A stretch of DNA of 14,011 nt from Truepera sp. (GTDB taxonomy: Bacteria > Deinococcota > Deinococci > Deinococcales > Trueperaceae): positions 1 to 14,011 of the forward strand of contig JAGXSO010000038.1 of NCBI GenBank assembly GCA_018333775.1, written 5' to 3'. This document shows, piece after piece, positions 1 through 10,034 of this stretch (the first letter of the stretch is position 1; every line of letters starts with the position of its first letter). Both the position numbers and the translations under genes were made by a program. The notes below the pieces were generated by a model. That model was not told the origin of the DNA. It did not search any database and was given only the letters and a program-made list of their open reading frames with translations.

Positions 1-123
1 ACCATCCCAGAGTCGTTCAAAGTGCTGGTTAAGGAGCTGCACTCGCTCTGCTTGGATGTGCAGCTACTCGATAAGAACGACAAGCCGGTGATGATCTTTG
101 ATGAGACCGGTCGCGGTCGCTAA
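1..123 (+). CDS. rpoB: RNA polymerase beta subunit, C-terminal end (partial)
   Basis: Only the last 40 codons are present, open from the first base of the window and ending in TAA. The peptide has the standard C-terminal RpoB pattern: [19 protein letters not shown], followed by a short tail ending ETGRGR. In RpoB this segment packs against the beta-prime subunit in the RNA polymerase core. The assignment is supported by the rpoC start 13 nt downstream, which is the usual rpoB-rpoC order. The rpoC ribosome-binding site begins at this gene's stop codon (TAAAGGGGA), so the two genes are probably translationally coupled. The N-terminal part lies outside the window. Confidence 0.95.
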   Translation, partial: TIPESFKVLVKELHSLCLDVQLLDKNDKPVMIFDETGRGR

Positions 124-136
124 AGGGGACCTCTGC

Positions 137-4711
<4,575 letters not shown>

Positions 4712-4736
4712 AAGTGCCCAGAGGCCTAAGTGGTAA

Positions 4737-4780
4737 GTGGGTTATGGGAAGTGGGAAACACCCCACAACCTACAACCCAC
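4737..4780 (+). terminator. G/T-A/C-skewed inverted repeat after rpoC, possible terminator
   Basis: The left arm 4737-4755 (begins GTGGGTT, ends GTGGG) and right arm 4762-4780 match as an inverted repeat at 15 of 19 positions, with a 6-nt loop. The left arm contains no C and the right arm no G. The stretch 4761-4794 has no G at all and ends in TTTT at 4793-4796. It lies 25 nt after the rpoC stop and before the next gene, so it probably ends or attenuates the rpoBC transcript. The T-run is short and displaced from the stem, so a role as a repeat element is equally possible. Confidence 0.5.
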
Positions 4781-4802
4781 ACCCCACCTCCCTTTTGGCT
4801 GC

Positions 4803-4808
4803 TAGGCT
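4803..4808 (+). promoter_or_regulatory. Leaderless-type -10 box before the RuvX-like gene
   Basis: TAGGCT fits the TANNNT pattern and ends 6 nt before the GTG at 4815. There is no Shine-Dalgarno sequence between them, so the transcript may begin at the start codon. I see no convincing -35 hexamer 16-18 nt upstream, which weakens the call. Confidence 0.35.
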
Positions 4809-4814
4809 AAACTT

Positions 4815-5180
4815 GTGGTAGTAGGGATCGACCCCGGTCGCAACGTCGGCGTGGCCTTTGTGCAACAAGACGGCAGGCTCGAGCGGGCCCTGATTATCAC
4901 CTTAGACCAGCTGACAACGCTAAGCATCCCGCTTGGTGCTACCCTGGTGGTCGGCGGCGGCACCGGCAGTGAGCCGGTGCAGGCGGCGCTGCGCCACCGC
5001 CGCCTGGCCTTTGTTGTGCTCGATGAGCACGGCACCAGCCTCGAAGCTAGAACTCTCTACTTTCGTGACTACCCCCCCAGGGGGCTTAAGCGACTCATCC
5101 CCCAGGGGCTGTGGTGGCCGCCCCGCCCGCTTGACGACTACGCCGCTTATGCCATTGCGCTGCGCTATTTAAAGGGCTAA
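4815..5180 (+). CDS. RuvX/YqgF-like RNase H-fold nuclease family protein
   Basis: A 121-residue protein starting at GTG. It opens with a RuvC/YqgF-type first strand, GIDPGRNVGVA, with acidic D6. The D70-E71...T74-S75...E77 pattern (DEHGTSLEA) resembles the DER.[ST]T.EA motif of YqgF/RuvX proteins. A closing DDYAAYAIALRYL (D107/D108) matches the final acidic helix of that fold. RuvX-type proteins process the 5' end of pre-16S rRNA or resemble Holliday-junction resolvases. The fold assignment is fairly firm; the specific substrate is inference. It is slightly shorter than typical RuvX (about 135-150 residues). It stands alone between two long inverted repeats (4737-4780 and 5200-5286), downstream of rpoC and convergent with rpmE. 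Translation probably starts without a ribosome-binding site. Confidence 0.75.
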   Translation: MVVGIDPGRNVGVAFVQQDGRLERALIITLDQLTTLSIPLGATLVVGGGTGSEPVQAALRHRRLAFVVLDEHGTSLEARTLYFRDYPPRGLKRLIPQGLWWPPRPLDDYAAYAIALRYLKG

Positions 5181-5199
5181 CATTGGCAAGCGGTTAATC

Positions 5200-5286
5200 G
5201 GTTATTAGTGATTGGTTGTCGGTATAGTTAATTGGCCGATACAGTCTGACCACTTACCAAGAACTAAAAACTAACCACTAATAACC
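5200..5286. terminator. Long inverted repeat between convergent genes, likely bidirectional terminator
   Basis: The left arm 5200-5217 (GGTTATTAGTGATTGGTT) and right arm 5269-5286 match as an inverted repeat at 16 of 18 positions. One of the two differences can form a G-U pair. The 51-nt interior includes a smaller TCGG/CCGA pairing at 5219-5239. The left arm is rich in G and T and the right arm in A and C, as in the element after rpoC. It fills the 110-nt gap between the stop of the RuvX-like gene (5180) and the rpmE stop (5291), where a shared terminator is expected. The ends are A/T-rich rather than having a classic U-tract. Confidence 0.55.
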
Positions 5287-5290
5287 ACCA

Positions 5291-5503
5291 TTAGCGCCGG
5301 TACGAGCTGCGGCTGAAGCGCTTCTGGAACTTCTCGACCCGCCCTTCGGTGTCGATGAAGCGCTGTTGACCGGTAAAAAAGGGATGGCAAGCCGAGCAGA
5401 CATCGACGCGGACCTCGGCTTTGGTGCTTAGGGTGTTAATCACATTGCCGCAACCGCACAGAATCTTAGCAGCGACGGCGTTGGGGTGAATGCCGACTTT
5501 CAT
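5291..5503 (-). CDS. rpmE: 50S ribosomal protein L31, zinc-binding form
   Basis: A 70-residue protein of normal L31 length ([10 protein letters not shown] at the start). It has the four zinc-ribbon cysteines of the C+ type: C16 and C18 (CGC), then C36 and C39 (CSAC). They are followed by the family signature HPFFTGQQ and GRVEKF, with a basic tail ending SSYRR. L31 sits at the large-subunit central protuberance and contacts the small subunit. An in-frame ATG farther upstream would add 42 residues unlike L31. The ATG at 5503 is preceded by AGGAGA with a 5-nt spacer, which fixes the start. The gene is convergent with the RuvX-like gene and divergent from the aminotransferase leader. Confidence 0.97.
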   Translation of the reverse strand: MKVGIHPNAVAAKILCGCGNVINTLSTKAEVRVDVCSACHPFFTGQQRFIDTEGRVEKFQKRFSRSSYRR

Positions 5504-5573
5504 GACTTCTCCTAACGTGCGCACCCGAGCGCAGCGAATCTCTCGCGGGCGCGGTCGTGCGCGGCAAGAGGCC

Positions 5574-5582
5574 ATAATAGCA
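5574..5582 (-). promoter_or_regulatory. Extended -10 promoter for rpmE
   Basis: Read on the - strand this is TGCTATTAT, a TGn extension followed by a -10 box with 5 of 6 consensus bases. No strong -35 is present at the usual distance, as expected for an extended -10 promoter. The predicted start near 5567 leaves a GC-rich leader of about 64 nt before the rpmE ATG. Confidence 0.55.
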
Positions 5583-5606
5583 AATATCCCCACCGCACGG
5601 AAGGGC

Positions 5607-5636
5607 TTTACAAGCCAACCCCGGCTCAATTAGACT
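5607..5636 (+). promoter_or_regulatory. Sigma-70-type promoter for the aminotransferase leader
   Basis: TTTACA (5607-5612, 5 of 6 to TTGACA), an 18-nt spacer, then TAGACT (5631-5636, 4 of 6 to TATAAT). The expected start at 5643-5644 coincides with a GTG codon opening a 10-codon ORF. It points away from rpmE toward the class V aminotransferase, and the rpmE promoter lies just upstream on the other strand. Confidence 0.5.
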
Positions 5637-5643
5637 ACGGCTA

Positions 5644-5676
5644 GTGAAAGCCATCGCGTCCCTCCGAGCTAGCTAA
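5644..5676 (+). CDS. Possible leaderless leader peptide (10 residues)
   Basis: The ORF reads MKAIASLRAS then TAA, starting at GTG 7 nt after the -10 box TAGACT. This matches the leaderless spacing seen at the antitoxin gene in this window. It ends 2 nt before a perfect palindrome and is followed by an intrinsic terminator upstream of the class V aminotransferase. Half of its codons are Ala or Ser, and Ala-Ser are its last two residues. Alanine and serine are the amino donors of the aminotransferase family encoded downstream. Translation of so short an ORF cannot be shown from sequence, so this is a hypothesis. Confidence 0.3.
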   Translation: MKAIASLRAS

Positions 5677-5678
5677 CC

Positions 5679-5701
5679 GCGATACACCCAGGGTGTATCG
5701 C
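5679..5701. promoter_or_regulatory. Perfect 23-bp palindrome in the aminotransferase leader
   Basis: The arms GCGATACACCC (5679-5689) and 5691-5701 are exact reverse complements around a single central A. As DNA it looks like a repressor operator. As RNA it can form a hairpin just after the short leader ORF and 9 nt before the terminator stem. The sequence cannot decide between the two roles. Confidence 0.6.
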
Positions 5702-5710
5702 ACGGCCAAT

Positions 5711-5740
5711 GACCCGCCCCCGGCGCGGTCGTTTTTGTTT
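5711..5740 (+). terminator. Intrinsic terminator upstream of the class V aminotransferase
   Basis: The stem 5711-5718 (GACCCGCC) pairs with 5722-5730 (GGCGCGGTC) in 8 base pairs, nearly all G-C, with one bulged C and a CCC loop. GTTTTTGTTT follows directly. GGCCAA (5704-5709) can also pair with TTGGCC (5739-5744) as an outer stem. Nothing larger than the 10-codon ORF is transcribed into it on this strand, so it would end a leader transcript 67 nt before the aminotransferase ATG. That arrangement suggests attenuation. Confidence 0.65.
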
Positions 5741-5807
5741 GGCCTTATGACTTCGCCACACTTCGTTCGGGCTGACGCTACGCTGATGACGCGATAAAGG
5801 ATGTGCT

Positions 5808-6965
<1,158 letters not shown>

Positions 6966-6968
6966 AGA

Positions 6969-6997
6969 TTGCCAAAGACCCCGGACTTAGCTAGAAT
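6969..6997 (+). promoter_or_regulatory. Promoter of tRNA-Arg(CCU)
   Basis: TTGCCA (6969-6974, 5 of 6 to consensus), a 17-nt spacer and TAGAAT (6992-6997, 5 of 6). The predicted transcription start falls 2-3 nt before the mature 5' end of the tRNA at 7007. The -35 box begins 4 nt after the stop codon of the aminotransferase. Confidence 0.8.
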
Positions 6998-7006
6998 GAA
7001 GGCGCT

Positions 7007-7083
7007 GCGCCCGTAGCTCAGGTGGATAGAGCAGGGGACTCCTAAGCCCAAGGTCGCGTGTTCGAGTCACGCCGGGCGCACCA
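7007..7083 (+). tRNA. tRNA-Arg, anticodon CCU (AGG codons)
   Basis: A 77-nt cloverleaf with encoded CCA. The acceptor stem GCGCCCG pairs with CGGGCGC, with discriminator A. The D-stem is GCTC/GAGC and the T-stem GCGTG/CACGC with loop TTCGAGT. The anticodon loop is CTCCTAA with anticodon CCT at 7041-7043. The anticodon stem is weak: only three central G-C pairs, with mismatches at positions 27-43 (G-A) and 31-39 (A-G). The other arms pair fully and the promoter is near consensus, so I take it as functional. It lies beside an integrase relic, as expected of a tRNA attachment site. Confidence 0.93.
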
Positions 7084-7090
7084 AGTCAGG

Positions 7091-7129
7091 GACGCAAAAA
7101 CGCACGGTTTAGCAGCCGTGCGTTGCGTC
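7091..7129 (+). terminator. Stable hairpin just after tRNA-Arg
   Basis: AACGCACGG (7099-7107) pairs perfectly with CCGTGCGTT (7116-7124) around an 8-nt loop. GACGC (7091-7095) and GCGTC (7125-7129) extend it as an outer stem. It lies 7 nt after the tRNA CCA and probably ends or processes the transcript. No U-tract follows, so Rho-independent termination is uncertain. An attachment-site relic is the alternative. Confidence 0.45.
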
Positions 7130-7132
7130 GTG

Positions 7133-7315
7133 TTAGGCCGATTTACGACCATCTTGACGACAATCAGCTTTCAGTTCGGCTGTCCCTTTGTCCCGATACG
7201 GGCGCTGTACCTGCAGCGGGGTGAGCTTAGCGAGCGGCACGCTGACCTTCTCTATTGTGTGGGGTATCGGGAACGCCCGCTCATGATCATGATTGGGTAG
7301 AGCGGGGTAGGTTGC
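7133..7315 (-). pseudogene. Relic of phage-type tyrosine integrase (core-binding domain)
   Basis: The - strand is open for 60 codons directly after the vapC stop, in the same frame, and ends at TAA (7133-7135). Its middle reads VPLAKLTPLQVQ followed by RPYRDK. This closely resembles the N-terminal SAM-like core-binding domain of phage integrases, whose typical form is a ..G..PL.KLTPLQ.Q.LY..KL stretch. The expected continuation (GLSPRTV-like) is lost. There is no start codon, no catalytic domain and no room for one before the tRNA. It therefore appears to be a fossil fragment of an integrase from an element that used the adjacent tRNA-Arg. The match is from memory of the family, not a search. 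Confidence 0.5.
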
Positions 7316-7714
7316 TCACTCCGACCAGTCTTCAATCTTCAGCCCTGGGATAAGTGCGAAGTGCTTGACATTACGAGTCACAAGAGTGCGCCGCTCAACC
7401 AGCGCGGTAGCTCCAATCGCAAGATCGCCGGAGCGGAGCTTTGCTACCGCCGATCCGATCCTCACCACTTCCCGGCCAGCGCGCTTCGCTATCTCCTCGC
7501 TGAGCGGGACCAGGGTAAAGCCCTGGAACATATCTCTAAGCGTCTGATCACGCCGAGGGTCGCGCCTGAACTCGCCAGCAGCTACCTCAATATAGGTCAC
7601 AGTGCTGCAAACCAGCTGATCTCCGGTAAGGCCGGCCATAAAGCTAACCGCCTTCCGGTTAACTCGGAAGGCGGCAATAAGCAAGTCGGTGTCAAGCAAG
7701 TAACGCTTAGGCAT
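7316..7714 (-). CDS. vapC: PIN-domain ribonuclease toxin, VapC-like
   Basis: A 132-residue PIN-domain protein. Acidic active-site residues are visible at D8/D10 (YLLDTDLLIAAF), E43 (TYIEVAAGE) and D97 (RSGDLAIGATAL). The C-terminal TRNVKHFALIPGL segment is typical of VapC. Such toxins cleave RNA, often initiator tRNA or rRNA, and are neutralised by a co-expressed partner. The ATG at 7714 shares one base with the stop of the upstream gene (TGATG), so translation is coupled; a TTG one codon earlier is less likely. All metal-binding acids are present, so it looks intact. The reading frame continues past its stop into an integrase relic. Confidence 0.88.
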   Translation of the reverse strand: MPKRYLLDTDLLIAAFRVNRKAVSFMAGLTGDQLVCSTVTYIEVAAGEFRRDPRRDQTLRDMFQGFTLVPLSEEIAKRAGREVVRIGSAVAKLRSGDLAIGATALVERRTLVTRNVKHFALIPGLKIEDWSE

Positions 7715-7926
7715 CAAACCTGCGGTTCATCCCCGCTGACGTGGGGAATGCGCTTCTTCTTACGGGCCGGCACACCCGGTACTACAATGCGGCGACCCCT
7801 AAGCGCAGAGGCGATCTCAAGCGCGTCCTGTGCCTGTTCAAGGGTCCACCTGCCAACGTTCTTGTCAAGCCACTTCTTGACAACCGGATCAATGGGTTTC
7901 GGGGTGTTGGGCGTCAGCATCGCCAT
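7714..7926 (-). CDS. Putative VapB-type antitoxin of unrecognised family
   Basis: A 70-residue protein directly upstream of vapC and overlapping it by one base, the classic position of an antitoxin. The first half (KPIDPVVKKWLDKNVGRWTL, then an EQAQDALEIASALRG helix) looks helical. The second half is basic, with RGRRIVV and ARKKKR, and ends in an acidic tail. I do not recognise an AbrB, RHH or Phd fold, so the function rests on context. The start ATG at 7926 follows an extended -10 box by exactly 7 nt, so the mRNA is probably leaderless. A TTG 12 codons upstream would lie in the -35 box and is rejected. A second in-frame ATG is at 7920. Confidence 0.7.
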   Translation of the reverse strand: MAMLTPNTPKPIDPVVKKWLDKNVGRWTLEQAQDALEIASALRGRRIVVPGVPARKKKRIPHVSGDEPQV

Positions 7927-7933
7927 GATTTGG

Positions 7934-7962
7934 AGTATAGCACCAATGACTAAGCGCGGCAA
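7934..7962 (-). promoter_or_regulatory. Promoter of the toxin-antitoxin operon (leaderless)
   Basis: On the - strand: TTGCCG (7962-7957), a 17-nt spacer, and TATACT (7939-7934, 5 of 6) preceded by TGC, an extended -10. The ATG at 7926 begins 7 nt after the -10 box, so transcription should start at or next to the start codon. There is no Shine-Dalgarno sequence. Confidence 0.75.
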
Positions 7963-7991
7963 GGGCGAAGGGAGCAGCTTCCGGCGACTCT

Positions 7992-8192
7992 TTACCTTTT
8001 ACCTTCGGCCTCCGGCAACATGTTAATGTCCAGCCCCACGGCCTGACAGGCCACATCTAGCCAGACGCCGTTAGCTCGCTGCCTGCCATCAGCAGCCCAC
8101 AGTTCCGGCGCTACGACATGCGCGGCAACCACCCGCGCCGGCAGCGCCCACCGCTTTGGCGCCAGCGGCCAGGGCTGGCCTCGCCACCCCCC
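7992..8192 (-). pseudogene. Unidentified coding-like relic upstream of the antitoxin
   Basis: This stretch between the toxin-antitoxin promoter and hemH has a - strand frame open for 66 codons with GC-rich third positions and protein-like composition, for example LPARVVAAHVVAPELW and a GVWLDVACQAVGLDI segment. It ends at TAA (7992-7994). No ATG opens it. A GTG at 8132 would give a 45-residue product, but there is no ribosome-binding site. I do not recognise the family. A decayed gene of the tRNA-Arg island or a chance open frame are both possible. The rest of 7963-8274 shows only the hemH upstream signals. Confidence 0.25.
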
Positions 8193-8262
8193 CTAGCTAG
8201 CCGCACCCTTGCGCTTGCCCTGGATTGACAGTCTCGTGACACTTTTGGCTCGAGCCGCTCGG

Positions 8263-8268
8263 TAAGGT
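8263..8268 (+). promoter_or_regulatory. Possible -10 box or ribosome-binding site of hemH
   Basis: TAAGGT fits the TANNNT leaderless -10 pattern and ends 6 nt before the hemH ATG. The overlapping AAGGTG (8264-8269) is also a fair Shine-Dalgarno with 5-nt spacing, so the two readings compete. A perfect TTGACA lies at 8225-8230, but no -10 box follows it at 16-18 nt. Confidence 0.3.
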
Positions 8269-8274
8269 GTCCTT

Positions 8275-9366
8275 ATGCAAGGCCCTACCGGCATCGTGAT
8301 GATGAACTTGGGCGGCCCCAAGACCTTAGCTGACGTCGGCCCGTTTTTGCTCAAGCTCTTCGCGGATCGCGAGATTATCCCGCTTCCCTGGCAGTCCTGG
8401 CTGGGACCGTTTATCGCCAAGCGCCGCACGTCCAAAGTGCGCCAGCTCTATGAACAGATCGGCGGCGGCTCGCCCATTCTCCACTGGACCGAGGAGCAGG
8501 GGAGGGGGATGTGTGCGCAGCTTGATACGATGTCGCCACAGACCGCGCCGCACAAATTCTATGTGGCTTTTCGCTATATCGAACCGGCCAGTGAAGACGC
8601 CCTCAAGCAGATGCAGGCCGATGGGGTTAAGCGCGCCATCGCCTTTACCCAGTACCCGCAGTTCTCCTGCGCCACTACCGGCTCGTCGTTAAACGAGCTG
8701 TGGCGGGCGGCCGGCAGGCTCGGCTTAGCTACCGCTTTCCGCTGGAGCGTGATCGACCGCTGGCCCGTGCATCCGCGCTTCATCGAAGCCATGACCAAGA
8801 CGGTTTTCGATGGCCTGGCGCTGTTCGATGCCCGCGACCGTGACGACGTGCTGCTGCTGTTTAGCGCTCACTCGCTGCCCACTTCGGTCATTAACCGCGG
8901 CGACGCCTACCCTCAGGAGATCAGCGCGTCGGTGCATGAGGTGATGAAGCGCCTCAAGTTCTCACACCAGTACCTCCTTAGCTACCAGTCCGAAGTCGGT
9001 CCGGTGCCGTGGCAAGGCCCCTCGACCGAAGCGGTAATCAGGGAGCTGGGCAAAAAGGGGCGCAAGAATGTGCTGGTAGTCGGCATCGCCTTTACCAGCG
9101 ACCATATCGAGACGCTGTCGGAGATCGACCGGGAGTACGGCGAACTGGCGCACCAGGTCGGTATTACCAGCTTCAAGCGCGCCCCGGCGTTTAACGGTGA
9201 GCCGCTGTTCCAGCAGGCTCTGGCCGAGATCGTCTATGAGCACCTGCAGTCCGGCGAGGCCGGCAGTAAACAGTACAGCCTGCGCTGCCCCGGCTGCACC
9301 AATCCACAGTGCCGCAACATCTTGAACCCGATCGCCCCCTATCAGCGGCCCCTGTTGGGAGGGTAA
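8275..9366 (+). CDS. hemH: Ferrochelatase, mitochondrial-type with [2Fe-2S] ligands
   Basis: A 363-residue enzyme that inserts Fe2+ into protoporphyrin IX, the last step of protoheme synthesis. Family landmarks are the N-terminal TGIVMMNLGGP, IGGGSPI (62-68), FTQYPQFSC (124-132), active-site H199 in FSAHSLPTSVINRGD and E279 in FTSDHIETL. It reads strikingly like animal ferrochelatase throughout (IDRWP, YPQE, APHK blocks). It also has the four cysteines that bind the [2Fe-2S] cluster in the human enzyme: C132 and the C-terminal C338, C341, C346 (CPGCTNPQC, same spacing). There is no targeting peptide. The start is the ATG at 8275 with AAGGTG or a leaderless -10 upstream. The stop overlaps the signals of the next small gene. 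Confidence 0.97.
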   Translation: MQGPTGIVMMNLGGPKTLADVGPFLLKLFADREIIPLPWQSWLGPFIAKRRTSKVRQLYEQIGGGSPILHWTEEQGRGMCAQLDTMSPQTAPHKFYVAFRYIEPASEDALKQMQADGVKRAIAFTQYPQFSCATTGSSLNELWRAAGRLGLATAFRWSVIDRWPVHPRFIEAMTKTVFDGLALFDARDRDDVLLLFSAHSLPTSVINRGDAYPQEISASVHEVMKRLKFSHQYLLSYQSEVGPVPWQGPSTEAVIRELGKKGRKNVLVVGIAFTSDHIETLSEIDREYGELAHQVGITSFKRAPAFNGEPLFQQALAEIVYEHLQSGEAGSKQYSLRCPGCTNPQCRNILNPIAPYQRPLLGG

Positions 9367-9367
9367 G

Positions 9368-9673
9368 GTGAAGTTGGCTATAGAGAATCCTGAGCAAAAG
9401 GAACTGAGGGATGATGGAACTGTTCACTATATTTGATCTATCGAGCAGTATAGTTGGCATGCAGATGAAGAAGATCGATATTGTTGCGATCGAGGTAGCG
9501 CGCGGTTCGGCAGTGCCAAGCTGTTCTCCCGATGGTATGCTGATGTTCGCCGGGGCAAGCACGTGGTCGTCGTGGTGGTGAGCGAGTTGGGTCCGAGAGA
9601 ACGCCACTGGATCATCACCGCGTACATGGCGCGAAGGCTTGCGGAAGGAGAGATCGAATGGCAACGAGATTGA
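9368..9673 (+). pseudogene. DUF4258-like toxin gene interrupted by an in-frame TGA
   Basis: One frame runs from GTG 9368 to TGA 9671-9673 (101 codons) but contains a TGA at 9434-9436, after 22 codons. The first part reads LAIENPEQKELRDDGTVHYI. The second ends HWIITAYMARRLAEGEIEW, the type of C-terminus found in small DUF4258-like proteins paired with DUF2283 genes. GGAGGG (9358-9363) at the hemH stop sets the GTG start. The 3' end overlaps the next gene by 16 nt. No ATG follows the TGA early enough to restart the core. It is most simply a point-mutated pseudogene; a sequencing error is also possible. The family call is moderate and rests on remembered pattern plus context. Confidence 0.6.
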
Positions 9674-9903
9674 CGTTTAGGTACGACCGCGAGGCCGACA
9701 TTCTCCATATCGACAAGTGCCCACCCTATGCCGCCCAAGAGTCGGAGGAGTTTGGAGACGAAGTTATCGCGCGGATCAATCCGAGCACGGACGAGGTCGA
9801 GAATCTCGAAGTGCTCTTCTTCTCCACGCGGTTGCTACGGAACGAGCTGTTCGATCTGCCTTTAGCGGCCGACATTCGGGTGTCAAGGACACCAGGCGCC
9901 TAG
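9658..9903 (+). CDS. DUF2283 family small protein, antitoxin-like
   Basis: An 81-residue protein with the DUF2283 pattern: an opening beta strand and motif FRYDREADILHID, then DEVIARINPSTDEVENLEVLFFS. Such proteins are usually encoded beside a DUF4258-like or related toxin-like gene and are thought to be antitoxins, though the biochemistry is poorly described. AAGGAG (9645-9650) lies 7 nt before the ATG. The start overlaps the end of the interrupted upstream gene, so the two formed one unit. Codon use is less GC-biased than in hemH, in keeping with an accessory origin. The gene itself is intact although its partner is broken. Confidence 0.8.
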   Translation: MATRLTFRYDREADILHIDKCPPYAAQESEEFGDEVIARINPSTDEVENLEVLFFSTRLLRNELFDLPLAADIRVSRTPGA

Positions 9904-9912
9904 CTAAACCCA

Positions 9913-10029
9913 ATGCAGAAAGCAACGCACAACGTCAACCTACGGCTGCCCAGCGACCTTCTGGCTTACCTCGAGCAGTACCAATTGGGCGAGCTAGATC
10001 GGCGAATTCGCGAGCGTTTGGCGGTGTAG
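9913..10029 (+). CDS. Tiny ribbon-helix-helix-like protein (38 residues)
   Basis: A short ORF from ATG 9913 to TAG 10027-10029. It reads HNVNLRLPSDLLAYLEQY near its start and GELDRRIRERL at its end: an alternating strand with a LRLP turn, then helices, as in CopG/RHH DNA-binding antitoxins. The start is 9 nt after the DUF2283 stop, so translation could be coupled; I see no clear ribosome-binding site. It may be the regulator of the three-gene cassette or a truncated remnant of a longer RHH protein. It is the last + strand gene before a convergent - strand gene. Confidence 0.5.
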   Translation: MQKATHNVNLRLPSDLLAYLEQYQLGELDRRIRERLAV

Positions 10030-10034
10030 GGAGT

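Noticed and set aside
98..136. A 13-codon N-terminal extension of rpoC from ATG 98
   Set aside because: It lies within the rpoB 3' end, has no ribosome-binding site, and the added residues do not match RpoC. ATG 137 has a strong site at 7 nt.
7058..7300. A + strand open frame starting inside the tRNA
   Set aside because: It begins within the tRNA T-arm and is antisense to the integrase-like sequence. No motif or ribosome-binding site is visible.
7361..8026. A + strand open frame of 221 codons
   Set aside because: It is the reverse of the vapC and antitoxin genes, which have recognisable domain content, coupling and a promoter. The + strand product has no recognisable motif.
9287..9304. Second attachment-site copy resembling the tRNA 3' end (GGCTGCACCA near the hemH end)
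   Set aside because: The match to the tRNA 3' end is short and lies in the conserved cysteine motif of hemH, so it is chance.
9434..9436. Recoding of the in-frame TGA as selenocysteine or tryptophan
   Set aside because: I see no evident SECIS-like hairpin right after the TGA and no evidence of UGA reassignment, since TGA ends vapC and the class III aminotransferase here. A nonsense mutation is simpler.
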